DNA of 64,000 nt from CAWBVG01 sp963792175. Its GTDB lineage: Bacteria > Acidobacteriota > Vicinamibacteria > Vicinamibacterales > CAVVIG01. A program made the translations under genes and the position numbers. Shown here in pieces: positions 25,539-34,612 of the stretch. Location: positions 1 through 64,000 of the forward strand of contig CAWBVG010000046.1 in assembly GCA_963792175.1 (NCBI GenBank), in the 5' to 3' direction. Within the stretch, counting starts at the first letter, position 1. Each line of letters starts with the position of its first letter. The notes under the pieces were generated by a model that had not been told where the DNA came from, did not search any database, and was given only the letters and a program-made list of their open reading frames with translations.

Positions 25539-26222
25539 TCACCGTTCCGGCCGCATCACGGCCTCGAGTCCAGGGGGTGCGAGACGAGCGGCGACCGAAG
25601 GCGCGGATGAGAGGTAGCGCTGCTCGTCCCAGAAGGCGGCGATGTGCTCGACCACCTGCCGGCCGAGCTTGCCGATGAGCAGGTCGGTCCCGTGCGCCGA
25701 GGTCGGGAGTCCCACCCGCAGCGCGGGGCCGATCGAGAGGTCGGCGACGCACTTGGCCTCCGCGTCGTCGGCCGGCGCGTGCGAGCCGTAGACCACGAGC
25801 TTCGAGATCCCCGGCCCGCGCAAGGTGTCCCTCGGGCCGTCCGGGACCGGGCCGGGTGAGAGGAGGACGAGCGCGTCGAGCTCCGTGTCCGAGGCGGCCC
25901 GCAGTGCCGCGATCGCGCTGACCCCTGCCCCGCCGACGCATACGGTGCTCGCCCCCCGCCGTCTCGCCTCGGCGATTGCGAGCGCCACGTCGGCCGGGCA
26001 CTTCTCGGCGTCCCACGGGTCGTCCGAGCCGCCGTGGCCGCGCAGGTCGAGCGCGAGCACCGACCAGCCTCGCACTGCCGCGAGCCCGATCAGCGGCCGC
26101 CACGCGTCCAGGTCGCCGCCGAGATCGTGGAACAGCACGAGCCAGTCGGCGCCGTCGACCCAGCACTCGCCGCGGAGAACGGTGCCGTCGCCCGCCGCCA
26201 GCTCAACGGGCTCGAAGCTCAT
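25539..26222 (-). CDS. Alpha/beta-hydrolase-fold protein lacking the nucleophile serine
   Basis: A 227-residue alpha/beta-hydrolase fold: LVLFHDLGGDLDAW (oxyanion strand and loop), VLALDLRGHGGSD, the nucleophile-elbow strand VCVGGAGVSA, and a C-terminal TSAHGTDLL supplying the catalytic-type histidine. The elbow reads G-G-A-G rather than G-x-S-x-G, so the usual serine is replaced by alanine and ordinary esterase activity is doubtful. The start is taken at ATG 26222, giving a 20-base overlap with the end of the ATPase gene. It may be a binding or chaperone-like member, or use another residue. Confidence 0.78.
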   Translation of the reverse strand: MSFEPVELAAGDGTVLRGECWVDGADWLVLFHDLGGDLDAWRPLIGLAAVRGWSVLALDLRGHGGSDDPWDAEKCPADVALAIAEARRRGASTVCVGGAGVSAIAALRAASDTELDALVLLSPGPVPDGPRDTLRGPGISKLVVYGSHAPADDAEAKCVADLSIGPALRVGLPTSAHGTDLLIGKLGRQVVEHIAAFWDEQRYLSSAPSVAARLAPPGLEAVMRPER

Positions 26223-27243
26223 TCGCCACCTCCGAGAACGACGCATGGTTGAAGCACGAGACGAAGTGGTCGCGCGCTCCCGGGAGCTTCTCGAGCTCCG
26301 GGACGTGGTTGCGGCACTTCTCCTGGACGCGGAAGCAGCGCCCGGCGAACCGGCAGGCGGCCGGCGGGTCGACCGCGGTCGGGATGTCGCCCTCGAGGAT
26401 GATGCGGCGATCGATCCCCGTCCGGGTCAGGCTCGGGACTGACGAGAGGAGCGCCTGCGTGTACGGATGCCTCGGGTTCTCGAAGAGCTCCTCGACCGGG
26501 GCGACCTCGACCAGCTTCCCCAGGTACATCACGGCGATTCGGTCGGCGAGATGGTTCACGACCGACATGTCGTGCGTGACGAACAGGTAGGTCAGGTTCA
26601 GCTCCTCGCGCAGCTCCTGCAGCAGATTGAGGATGTGGCTCTGGACGGAGACGTCGAGCGCGCTCACCGGCTCGTCGGCGATCAGAAAGGTCGGGTTCAC
26701 CGCGAGCGCGCGGGCGATGCTGATTCGCTGGCGCTGCCCGCCCGAGAACTCGTGCGCATACCGGTCGACTGCCCGGGCCGGAAGATGGACGAGCGAGAGG
26801 AGGTCCGCGACGCGCTTGCGCCGGTCGGCCTTCGACAGCCCGAGATGCCCCATCCCCTCCGCGACGATGCTCGACACCTTCATCCGTGGATCGAGCGACC
26901 CGAACGGGTCCTGGAAGATGATCTGCGCGCGCCGGCGGAAGTCGCGCAGCTCCTTCGGCGACGCGGTGAGCACGTCGCGGCCCTCGAACAGGACCGAGCC
27001 GGAGGTTGCCGGCAGGAGCCGCAGGATCAGCCGCGCAAGCGTGCTCTTGCCCGAGCCGGACTCGCCGACCAGGCCGAGCACCTCGCCCCGCTGGATGTCG
27101 AGGTCGACGCCGTCGACCGCCGTGAGCAGGCTCCTCGGCTTGCCGACCACGTCGCGGTCGACGACGAAGTGCTTGGTCAGGCCCCTGACCGAGACGAAGG
27201 GCTCAGACGGCGAAGGGAGTGGGGTTGAGGCAGCGGAGCTCAT
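26203..27243 (-). CDS. ABC transporter ATP-binding protein, DppF/OppF type, cassette 3
   Basis: A 346-residue ATPase with Walker A GESGSGKS, signature [17 protein letters not shown], Walker [12 protein letters not shown] and switch THDMSVV. The C-terminal HPYTQALLSSVPSL and the Cys pair of ACRFAGRCFRVQEKC identify the oligopeptide family. ATG 27243 is preferred; it overlaps the preceding ATPase gene by 41 bases, and an earlier in-frame ATG would add 17 residues of low-complexity Pro/Ser sequence. It ends inside the start of the alpha/beta-hydrolase-like gene. Confidence 0.9.
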   Translation of the reverse strand: MSSAASTPLPSPSEPFVSVRGLTKHFVVDRDVVGKPRSLLTAVDGVDLDIQRGEVLGLVGESGSGKSTLARLILRLLPATSGSVLFEGRDVLTASPKELRDFRRRAQIIFQDPFGSLDPRMKVSSIVAEGMGHLGLSKADRRKRVADLLSLVHLPARAVDRYAHEFSGGQRQRISIARALAVNPTFLIADEPVSALDVSVQSHILNLLQELREELNLTYLFVTHDMSVVNHLADRIAVMYLGKLVEVAPVEELFENPRHPYTQALLSSVPSLTRTGIDRRIILEGDIPTAVDPPAACRFAGRCFRVQEKCRNHVPELEKLPGARDHFVSCFNHASFSEVANELRAR

Positions 27244-28222
27244 GGTTGGCGGCGACGGGGGCGAGCGGCGGGTGCTCCTGCTCGCAGCGGGCAATGCGGT
27301 TGGCGCAGCGGGGGGCGAAGCGGCAGGCGGTCGGCAGGTCGGCGAGCTCGGGGACGCGGCCCGGGATGACGCTGAGCTTCGAGCGCCGCTCGCCCATCCC
27401 CGGCATGCTGCGGAGGAGGCCCTGCGTGTAGGGGTGCTTCGGGTTGCCGAGGATCTCGCCGGTGGGCCCGCTCTCGACGATCTCGCCCCCGTACATCACG
27501 GCCACGCGGTGGGCGATCTCGTTCACGATCCCGAGGTTGTGCGTGATCAGGATCACGCTCATCCCGAGCTCCTCGCGGAGCGAGGCGATCAGCTCGAGGA
27601 TCTGCGCCTGGATCGTCACGTCGAGCGCGGTCGTGGGCTCGTCTGCGATCAGCAGCTTCGGATGCATGACGAGCGCGATCGCCATCATCACGCGCTGGCG
27701 CATCCCTCCCGAGAACTGGTGCGGGTAGTCGTCCACGCGGCGCGCGGCGTTCGCGATGCCGACCCGCTCCAGCGTCTCGATCGCTCGCTTGCGGGCCGTG
27801 CTCGTGCTCGTCTTCGAGTGGGCCTTGACCGTCTCGACGATCTGGTCACCGATCGTGAAGGCGGGGTCGAGGCTCGTCATCGGCTCCTGGAAGACCATCG
27901 CCACCTCGTTGCCGCGCACCGACCGCATCTCGCGCCGGCCGAGCGCGAGGACGTCGCGCCCGTCGAGCAGCGCCTTCCCCCCGACCACCGTTGCGGCCGA
28001 GGGCAGCAGGCGCATGAGCGTCAGCGCGGTCATCGTCTTGCCGCAGCCGCTCTCGCCCACGAGGCCGAGGATCTCGCCCCGATCGAGCGTGAACGAGACG
28101 TTGTCGACCGCGTTCGCGGCGCCGCGGCGCAGCGAGATCCGGGTCGTCAGCCCCGAGACCTCGAGGAGGTGGGACGAGTCGGTCTCTGCCTGCGAGGCCT
28201 GTGTCTCCGCCTGCACGTTCAA
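27203..28222 (-). CDS. ABC transporter ATP-binding protein, DppD/OppD type, cassette 3
   Basis: A 339-residue ATPase: Walker A GESGCGKT, signature [16 protein letters not shown], Walker [12 protein letters not shown], switch ITHNLGIV (Asn in place of the more common Asp after His). C-terminal [12 protein letters not shown] and [14 protein letters not shown] belong to the oligopeptide extension. The TTG at 28222 overlaps the permease TGA and is the likely start; GTG at 28216 is an alternative two codons later. Confidence 0.9.
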   Translation of the reverse strand: MNVQAETQASQAETDSSHLLEVSGLTTRISLRRGAANAVDNVSFTLDRGEILGLVGESGCGKTMTALTLMRLLPSAATVVGGKALLDGRDVLALGRREMRSVRGNEVAMVFQEPMTSLDPAFTIGDQIVETVKAHSKTSTSTARKRAIETLERVGIANAARRVDDYPHQFSGGMRQRVMMAIALVMHPKLLIADEPTTALDVTIQAQILELIASLREELGMSVILITHNLGIVNEIAHRVAVMYGGEIVESGPTGEILGNPKHPYTQGLLRSMPGMGERRSKLSVIPGRVPELADLPTACRFAPRCANRIARCEQEHPPLAPVAANHELRCLNPTPFAV

Positions 28223-29130
28223 AACCGTCTCAGGCGCGGGTCGAAGATGTCGCGCAGGCCGTCGCCGAGCGTGTTGAAGCCCAGGACCATCAACGCGATC
28301 ACGACGCCGGGGATGATCGCCTGGTAGCTGTCGACGTAGAGATAATCGCGGCCGGCCGCCACCATCTGGCCGAGGCTCGGAGTCGGCGGCTGCGCGCCGA
28401 GGCCGATGAATGCGAGGCCCGCCTCGGCGATCACCGTGTAGGCGACGTAGTAGGACGTCATCACGAGGGTGCTGCCGATCGTGTTCGGGACGATGTGGCG
28501 CGCGATCGTCTTCGTATGCGAGATGCCGAGGGCGTGGGCGGCCTCGACGAACTCGCGCTCGCGCAGCGACACCGCCTCGGCCCGGATGATCCGCGCGAAG
28601 CCCGCCCAGTTGACGAGCGCGACCGCGACGATCACGGCGACGAGGCCAGGCTGGAAGATGCCGACCATGATCACGGCGACGAGGAGCAGCGGGAAGCCCC
28701 ACGTAAGGTCGATCAAGGCGCTGATCGTCGTGTCGGTCTTGCCGCGGAAGTAGCCGGCGATCGAGCCGAGCGTCATCCCGATCACGATCGAGCCGAAGGT
28801 GACCGCCCCGGCGACGAACAGCGAGATGCCGATCCCGGCCACGATCCGCCAGCCCATGTCGCGGCCGTAGTTGTCGGTTCCGAGGAGGTGCCCGGGGCTG
28901 AGCGGCGGCTTCAGCCCGCCCTCGAGGTTCTGGTCGAGGTACAGGTGCTTGAGGCCGGGGATGATCAGGACCGCCCACCCGATGATCCCGACGATCACGA
29001 AGCAGAGAGTCGTGATCGCACCCGCCAACGCGAGCTTGTTCGCCACGAGCAGCGAGAGGGCCTCGCGAGCTCGCCTGGGCCGCTCGGAGTACTCGATGAT
29101 CTCGGTCGAGTCGGCCGTCAGGGTGCTCAT
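28219..29130 (-). CDS. ABC transporter permease, DppC/OppC type, cassette 3
   Basis: A 303-residue permease with an N-terminal cytoplasmic tail containing EYSERPRRAREAL, a first helix at about residues 35-57, and the DppC motif LGTDNYGRDMGWRIVAGIGI. Compared with the other two cassettes it has a longer periplasmic insert (GLKHLYLDQNLEGGLKPPLS). ATG start overlaps the DppB stop by four bases. Confidence 0.92.
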   Translation of the reverse strand: MSTLTADSTEIIEYSERPRRAREALSLLVANKLALAGAITTLCFVIVGIIGWAVLIIPGLKHLYLDQNLEGGLKPPLSPGHLLGTDNYGRDMGWRIVAGIGISLFVAGAVTFGSIVIGMTLGSIAGYFRGKTDTTISALIDLTWGFPLLLVAVIMVGIFQPGLVAVIVAVALVNWAGFARIIRAEAVSLREREFVEAAHALGISHTKTIARHIVPNTIGSTLVMTSYYVAYTVIAEAGLAFIGLGAQPPTPSLGQMVAAGRDYLYVDSYQAIIPGVVIALMVLGFNTLGDGLRDIFDPRLRRF

Positions 29131-30065
29131 GCCGCACCGCCGCTTTCGCGCGTGCGTGGGTCGGCATAGCGCTGGCCGACGTCTGCGAAGAAGTTGAAGA
29201 CGATCACGAGCGCCGTGAGCATCAGCGCGAGCACCTGGGCGAGCGTGTAGTCGCGCTGCTCGATCGCGTTCACGAGCTGGTAGCCGAGGCCGGGCCAGCG
29301 GAAGATGACCTCGACGATCATCGTGTAGGCGAACAGGTTGCGCGCCGTGATGCCGGCGAGCGCGAAGATCGGCGGGAGCGCGTTACGGAACGCGTGCACG
29401 TTGACGACCTGCCGCTCACCGAGCCCCTTTGCGCGGAGCGTCCGCACGTAATCGCGGCCGAGCTGCTCGAGCACCGACGAGCGCACCATCCGCAGGTTGA
29501 TCGCGACGGACTCCGCCGCCAGTGTGACCGCAGGGAGGATCAGGTACTTGATCCCGCCCGAGCCCGCAGCAGGCAGCCAGCCGAGCCGGATCGAGAAGAT
29601 GTTGATCAGGATGACAGCGAGGAAGAAGTTCGGGATGCCCATGAAGAGCACCGCCATCATCATTGCCCCGTGATCGAGCGGCGAGTTTCTTCGCCGGGCC
29701 GCGGCGACGCCGACCGGGATCGCGATCAGGTAGGTCAGGAACGCCGCCGCTCCGGCCAGCTCGAGCGTGTACTTGCCGGCGCTGGCGATGATCCTGGTGA
29801 TCGGGTCGCCGCTGATCAGGGAGATGCCCGGGTTGCCGGATAGCGTGTTCTTCATGAAGAGCGCGTACTGCGTGAGCAGCGGCCGGTCGAGCCCAAGCCT
29901 TTGCTTGATGTTCGGAACCAGGTACTTCGAGTACGAGTTGACCGGGTTGACGAGCTGCGTCGTCACATCGCCGGGAGCCGCCCGCATCGAGTAGAAGACG
30001 ATGATCGACGAGGCGAAGAGCAGCAGGACCGCCACGATCAGGCGGCGGATGACGAACCTTTTCAC
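29127..30065 (-). CDS. ABC transporter permease, DppB/OppB type, cassette 3
   Basis: A 312-residue permease starting MKRFVIRRLIVAVLLLFASS, directly into the first membrane helix. The loop RAKGLGERQVVNVHAFRNAL contacts the ATPase, and the last helices lead to FADVGQRYADPRTR. It is separated from the binding-protein gene by 77 bases that contain a hairpin, as in cassette 2. Confidence 0.92.
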   Translation of the reverse strand: MKRFVIRRLIVAVLLLFASSIIVFYSMRAAPGDVTTQLVNPVNSYSKYLVPNIKQRLGLDRPLLTQYALFMKNTLSGNPGISLISGDPITRIIASAGKYTLELAGAAAFLTYLIAIPVGVAAARRRNSPLDHGAMMMAVLFMGIPNFFLAVILINIFSIRLGWLPAAGSGGIKYLILPAVTLAAESVAINLRMVRSSVLEQLGRDYVRTLRAKGLGERQVVNVHAFRNALPPIFALAGITARNLFAYTMIVEVIFRWPGLGYQLVNAIEQRDYTLAQVLALMLTALVIVFNFFADVGQRYADPRTRESGGAA

Positions 30066-30088
30066 TGGGTGCAGATCCTGTCAGAGCG

Positions 30089-30124
30089 GCCCGGCGGTGA
30101 CCCGCGCCAGGGCCGCCGCCGGGC
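30089..30124 (-). terminator. Hairpin between cassette 3 binding-protein and permease genes
   Basis: Arms GCCCGGCGG (30089-30097) and CCGCCGGGC (30116-30124) pair perfectly around an 18-base loop. There is no T-run. It sits at the same place in the operon as the hairpin in cassette 2 and is probably a partial terminator or mRNA stabiliser favouring binding-protein synthesis. Confidence 0.5.
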
Positions 30125-30142
30125 GTGAGCGCCGAGCTACGT

Positions 30143-31816
30143 CTACTTCTCGAGCCACACGTCGTTGTACTGAGGGTAGAGCATCGTCTGTGTCGGTCTC
30201 CAGCCGTGCACCTTCGTGTTGTTGACCCAGATGTCGTTGCGCGTGACGATCGGGATCTTGGGCAGCTTCTGCGCCCAGATCAGCTGGGCCCTGAGGGCCG
30301 CGGCCTTGAGCTGAGCGTCGTTTGCCGACGACTGCCACAGCTTGAACGCCGCGGTCAGGTCGGGGAGGGCGCCGTTGTAGGCCGCGTTCGGGATCACGTT
30401 GAAGATCACGAGCACGTCCATCGGCGACGACCACAGCCACTCGTAGCCGAACGACTGCGACTTGGGGTAGGCGGGGAAGAACGCCGCGCTCTCGAGCGAC
30501 TTCACGGCCATTGTGATCCCGATGTCCTGCATCATCGGGACGATCGCCTCCATGATCAGCCGGCCCTGAGGCTGGGCCGCCCAGTCGAGGTGCGTGAAGG
30601 CGAGCTTCTTGCCGGCCTTCTCCCGGACCCCGCCCGAGCCGACCACCCAGCCGGCCCGGTCGAGCAGCTTCTTCGACAGGTTCGGGTCGAACTGGTTGTA
30701 GTTCTCGACGGCGTGGTTGTACCACTTGTAGTTCGGTGCAATCGGGCCGTAGGTCGGCGAGGCGGAGCCGAAGAACACCGCCTTGGCGATCCCTTCGCGG
30801 TCGATCGCGTGCGACATCGCCTGCCGCACGCGGATGTCGTTGAAGCCGAGCGAGGTCATCGTCCAGTTCGGGCTCATGAACGAGTTCGCCAGCGCCGGCC
30901 ACTCCTGCACCATCAGGTCGCCGTTGCCCTTCAGCCGGCTGACGTCCTGGGCGGCGGGGTTCTTGATCGCGTTGACGGTGCCACTCTCCATTTCGTTCGC
31001 GCGGTTCGCCGGCTCGATGATCGGTACCCACTGCACCTGATCCAGATACGCCTTGCCGTGGTTCTGGAGGAACGGGGTGATCGAGCCCGGGTACTCCGCC
31101 CAACGCGACACGCGGACGGTCTTGCCCGGCGTGAACTCGGTCAGGGTAAACGGGCCGGTGCCGTCGGAGCCGGTGGCGCCGTACTTGTCGCCGAGCTTCG
31201 CCCGAGTCGCGAGGTTGCAGATCATCGAGTACTCGGTCGCGAGGGTCTCGGGCAGGGCCGCGTCCGGTTTCTGGAGCTTGATCACTACGGTGTTGCCGCG
31301 GCCGGTGGAGATCGTCATCGGCGGCCAGAACACGGCGTTCTGCCCGACCTTCGGGTCCTTGAAGATGTTGAAGTTGGCGACGACCTCCTTGGCCGTGCAC
31401 GGGGCACCCGACTGGAACTTCAGGCCGTCCCGGATCTTCATCACCCACGTCCGGCCGCCGTTCGTGACCTTCCAGCTCGATGCCAGTGCCGGGACGATCT
31501 TCCCGCTCGGGTCACGGATCACCGTGTACTCGTAGAGGGCGTTGTAGCCGGGGTCGGCCCAGCCGCTCTGGACAGGGTCCATCTTCGTGAAGTCCCGGTC
31601 GTAGCCCTCGACGAAGTTCCCGCCGGTCGTCACCGCTTTGGTCACGGCCTGGCCCGCGGTGCGGGTGCGGGCCGAGGCCGGCGAGGCGAGCAACGCTCCT
31701 GCGGCTGACATTGACACGCCGAGAGCGGCTGCCCGCTTGAAGAACTCCCGCCGGCTCAGGCCCTCGGTCGCATACTGCTCGATGAGCCCCTCGACGGAGT
31801 CTTGATCCCGACTCAC
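30143..31816 (-). CDS. ABC transporter substrate-binding protein, peptide/nickel type, cassette 3, Tat-exported
   Basis: A 557-residue binding protein. The N-terminus carries a textbook twin-arginine signal, LSRREFFKRAAALG at about residues 20-33, followed by a hydrophobic stretch and an alanine-rich cleavage region (SPASA), so it is probably exported folded. Family landmarks include GSDGTGPFTLTEF and NDIRVRQAMSHAIDREG. It is the first gene of the cassette 3 operon running leftward. A perfect AAAACGTTTT-type palindrome 108 bases upstream of its start indicates control by the adjacent LacI-family regulator. Confidence 0.93.
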   Translation of the reverse strand: MSRDQDSVEGLIEQYATEGLSRREFFKRAAALGVSMSAAGALLASPASARTRTAGQAVTKAVTTGGNFVEGYDRDFTKMDPVQSGWADPGYNALYEYTVIRDPSGKIVPALASSWKVTNGGRTWVMKIRDGLKFQSGAPCTAKEVVANFNIFKDPKVGQNAVFWPPMTISTGRGNTVVIKLQKPDAALPETLATEYSMICNLATRAKLGDKYGATGSDGTGPFTLTEFTPGKTVRVSRWAEYPGSITPFLQNHGKAYLDQVQWVPIIEPANRANEMESGTVNAIKNPAAQDVSRLKGNGDLMVQEWPALANSFMSPNWTMTSLGFNDIRVRQAMSHAIDREGIAKAVFFGSASPTYGPIAPNYKWYNHAVENYNQFDPNLSKKLLDRAGWVVGSGGVREKAGKKLAFTHLDWAAQPQGRLIMEAIVPMMQDIGITMAVKSLESAAFFPAYPKSQSFGYEWLWSSPMDVLVIFNVIPNAAYNGALPDLTAAFKLWQSSANDAQLKAAALRAQLIWAQKLPKIPIVTRNDIWVNNTKVHGWRPTQTMLYPQYNDVWLEK

Positions 31817-31923
31817 TGCTTCACGCCCCTTTCTATTTCGCGGTACAGCGAACGTTCCTGCATCTTGTTAGGACGAGCATTCATGGGTTTCGGTCAGGCG
31901 AAGCCTCTTGGCCGCTAGGCTTG

Positions 31924-31937
31924 GAAAAACGTTTTTC
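31924..31937. promoter_or_regulatory. LacI-type operator O1, upstream of cassette 3
   Basis: GAAAAACGTTTTTC is a perfect 14-base palindrome with the central CG step typical of LacI/PurR-family operators. It stands out in very GC-rich DNA. It lies between the lacI-like gene (stop at 31978) and the binding-protein start (31816). The same core AAAACGTTTT recurs at 35925 and 37223. Confidence 0.72.
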
Positions 31938-31977
31938 TCGGGAGAAGGCGCGATCTTTGCAGCACGTGCCCGCCGTG

Positions 31978-33018
31978 TCAAGCGGGCTCGATGGGCGGAG
32001 CCGTCGAGCCGCGTTCGAGAAGCTCGGGCCGCACGCGCACGACGACGCTCTTCGCGCTCTCTCCGTTCACGAGGCGCAGGAGGATGTCGACGCCGCGGTC
32101 GGCCATCTCTCGGACCGGCATCCGGACGGTGGTCAGGGGCGGGTCGAAGAAAGGCGCGAGCGGGATGTCCTGGAAGGCCACGATCGAGATGTCCTCCGGG
32201 ACGCGCAACCCATGGCGTTTCGCGGCCGCGAGCGCGCCGAACGCCGCGGTGGGGCTCCAGATCGCGACCGCGGTCGGAGGGCGCCGCGCAGCGAGGAGCG
32301 TCTCCATGGCGTCGAAGCCCGCGTCCTCGGCGAGCGCGCCGTGGACGAGCTGTCCCTCGCCGAGGCGAAGCTTCGCCTCGCGCAGCGCCGTACGCACCCC
32401 CTTGAGCCTCCTGCGCGCCACGTCCGCGTACTCCGGGCCGGCGATGTACCCAACGCGGCGATGCCCGAGGCGAAGCAGGTGCTCGACGCCTTTGCGGGCG
32501 CCGAGGGCATCGTCGACCGTGACACTCGGCTCGACCCCGGCCAGCCGCCGGTTCAGGAGCACGAAAGGGATGCCCTTGCCACGCAGGCCGCGCACGAGGT
32601 CGTCGTTCGCGAGGCCGCTCGCGATCAGCAGGCCGTCGACCCGCCCCTCGAACAGCAGCCGACCGTACGTCTCGCCGCGTTCGACGAACGCGTTCGCGTC
32701 GGCAATCAGCGTCGTGTAGTCAGCCTCGGCGGCGTGCCGCTCGACGCTCGAGACGATCTCGCCGACCTCGCCGTAGTCGAGGTTGACGACGAGCCCGAGC
32801 GTCATCGTCCGCGCGAGCTTCAGCCCCCGCCCGAGTGCGTTCGGACGGTAGTTGAGCTGCCTGGCCGCGAGGAGGATCCGCTCTCTCGTCTCCGGCCGGA
32901 TAGAGACCGTCGGGTCGCGGTTGAGGACGCGCGAGACGATCGACGTGCCGACGCCGGCGGCGTCGGCCACGTCGGCCAGCCGTGCTGCGCGGCGTGGTCT
33001 CGCTGGAGTGGAGGTCAT
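31978..33018 (-). CDS. LacI-family transcriptional regulator
   Basis: A 346-residue repressor. The N-terminal helix-turn-helix and hinge are seen in RLADVADAAGVGTSIVSRVL and in NYRPNALGRGLK (residues about 12-65), followed by a periplasmic-binding-protein-like effector domain (TLGLVVNLDYGEVG to VAFQDIPLAPFFDPPLTTVR). ATG 33018 is chosen because it precedes the HTH by 11 residues. Three matching palindromes at 31924, 35925 and 37223 are probably its operators, so it would control the transporter, the ceramidase-like operon and the P450/E1 divergon. The ligand is presumably the imported compound or its product. Confidence 0.92.
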   Translation of the reverse strand: MTSTPARPRRAARLADVADAAGVGTSIVSRVLNRDPTVSIRPETRERILLAARQLNYRPNALGRGLKLARTMTLGLVVNLDYGEVGEIVSSVERHAAEADYTTLIADANAFVERGETYGRLLFEGRVDGLLIASGLANDDLVRGLRGKGIPFVLLNRRLAGVEPSVTVDDALGARKGVEHLLRLGHRRVGYIAGPEYADVARRRLKGVRTALREAKLRLGEGQLVHGALAEDAGFDAMETLLAARRPPTAVAIWSPTAAFGALAAAKRHGLRVPEDISIVAFQDIPLAPFFDPPLTTVRMPVREMADRGVDILLRLVNGESAKSVVVRVRPELLERGSTAPPIEPA

Positions 33019-33056
33019 GCCTGTCTCTGCCAGGGCATGGGCTGCCGGCAGCCGTT

Positions 33057-33800
33057 CTACCTGAGCAGGTCGCGGGGAAGGCCGATGCGGTTGAACTCGG
33101 CCGCGGCGGTCTCGGCGTGCCGGCGGCCGTTGCGGAGCGAGATCAGGTGGTGTCCCGGCAGGAGCGCGTCCCACTCGAGCGCCGCGATCTTGTTGCAGGA
33201 ATCGGCGTAGAGCTGGAGGTTCGAGTCGGGGACGTTCTGGAGGATGATCGCCCCGCCCCAGAAGACGCAGTCGGAGCTGAACAGGTAGGAGCGATCGCGG
33301 CCGAAGAGCCGGAAGCAGTAGTGCCCGTTGCAGTGGCCCGGCGTCGCGACGGTCTCGAGCTCGAGCTCGCCGATCGCGATCCGGTCGCCGTCGTTGAACT
33401 CGACCTCGACCTCGGCAGGCTCCCATTCGTAGTCGGCGGGGTAGAAGCCGAACGTCTTTGCCCAGTTGAGGCCGATCTGGTCGGCGTCGGCGATACGGAT
33501 CGTCGGAGCAGCCTCGGAGCTCGCGTAGAGCTGCCCGCCCGTTGCGCGCTTGAGGGCGGCCGAGCCGCCGACGTGGTCGGCGTGGTAGTGGGTGATCAGG
33601 ATCTTCGTGATCCGCTCCGGATCGAACCCGTCGGCCCGGATCAGGTCGAGGATCTCATCGGTTCCCGGTCCGAACCCGGCATCGACGAGCGCCAGCTCGC
33701 CGCCCCCGTCGATCAGGTAGGTATGGCAGTCGAGGCGGTGGGTGAGGTTGAAGCCGTAGTCGCCGCCGCCGACGAGGTAGACGTCGTCCGTAAGTTTCAT
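33057..33800 (-). CDS. MBL-fold metallohydrolase (glyoxalase II-like)
   Basis: A 247-residue metallo-beta-lactamase-fold hydrolase: THYHADHVGG (metal motif, about residues 71-80), ATPGHCNGHYCF, SSDCVFWGG and LLPGHH. The complete His/Asp set suggests an active dinuclear enzyme, perhaps hydrolysing a thioester or lactone. It is one base downstream of the SDR stop and 39 bases upstream of the LacI start, so the minus-strand order ceramidase-like, SDR, MBL, LacI probably forms one operon. Confidence 0.88.
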   Translation of the reverse strand: MKLTDDVYLVGGGDYGFNLTHRLDCHTYLIDGGGELALVDAGFGPGTDEILDLIRADGFDPERITKILITHYHADHVGGSAALKRATGGQLYASSEAAPTIRIADADQIGLNWAKTFGFYPADYEWEPAEVEVEFNDGDRIAIGELELETVATPGHCNGHYCFRLFGRDRSYLFSSDCVFWGGAIILQNVPDSNLQLYADSCNKIAALEWDALLPGHHLISLRNGRRHAETAAAEFNRIGLPRDLLR

Positions 33801-33801
33801 C

Positions 33802-34593
33802 TCATGCCTCCGGGACTGAGTAGGCGTGGGCGGTGAGGCCGCCGTCGATCACCAGGTTGACGCCCGTGATGTAGGAGGCGTCGTCCGAGGCGAGGTACGA
33901 GAAGGCGGCCGCCATGTCCTCCGGGTGCCCGAGCCGGCCCATCGGCACGACCGGGAACGACTCGCGGAACTTCTCCATCATCTCGGCGCCGACGAGGTCG
34001 ACCGACTGCTGTGTGTCGCTCGGCCCGGGGCTGATCGAGTTGACGCGGATGCCGTGGCCGACGAGCTCGATCGCCATGGTCTTCATCAGGCAGACCGTTC
34101 CGGCCTTCGCCGCGCAGTAGTGGGCGAAGAGCGGCGAGGCGCCGAGCGCGGAGATCGACGCCGTGTAGAGGATGACGCCGCCCGTCCCCTGCTCGACCAT
34201 CACGCGTGCGGCGCTCTGGCCGATAACGAACGAGGCGGTGAGGTCGACGGCGATCACCTTCGCCCAGGACTCGTGCTTCATCTCGAGGAAGGGCTCCTCG
34301 GTCCAGGCGGCCGCGTTCGAGATGCAGACGTCGAGCCGGCCGGCGCCCTCGTAGGCCTCGCGCACGGCCCGCTCGCACTCGCTCACCTCGGCGAGCTCGG
34401 CCTGGATCGTCCGTGCGGTCGCCCCGAGAGCCTCGATCTCGGCGCCGACGGTGTCCAGGCGGTCCTGGAAGTGGTCGACAATGGTGACGGACGCAGCGCC
34501 TTCGTGCGCGAAGCGCAGCGCGGTCTCGCGTCCCATGCCGCTGCCGCCGCCGGTAATGAAGACGGCCTTTTCTTTGTGTCGGTCGGTAACCAC
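33802..34593 (-). CDS. SDR-family NAD(P)-dependent oxidoreductase
   Basis: A 263-residue short-chain dehydrogenase. The cofactor motif TGGGSGMG is near residue 14, N-A-A replaces the usual NAG, the catalytic serine and tyrosine lie in TASISALG and FAHYCAAKAG, and it ends near SYITGVNLVIDGG. GTG 34593 is preferred because GGAGG stands 5-6 bases ahead; a GTG two codons earlier is directly attached to that site. It follows the ceramidase-like gene closely and likely oxidises an alcohol released by it (inference). Confidence 0.88.
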   Translation of the reverse strand: MVTDRHKEKAVFITGGGSGMGRETALRFAHEGAASVTIVDHFQDRLDTVGAEIEALGATARTIQAELAEVSECERAVREAYEGAGRLDVCISNAAAWTEEPFLEMKHESWAKVIAVDLTASFVIGQSAARVMVEQGTGGVILYTASISALGASPLFAHYCAAKAGTVCLMKTMAIELVGHGIRVNSISPGPSDTQQSVDLVGAEMMEKFRESFPVVPMGRLGHPEDMAAAFSYLASDDASYITGVNLVIDGGLTAHAYSVPEA

Positions 34594-34612
34594 GCGCACC
34601 TCCGGTCAGGGT

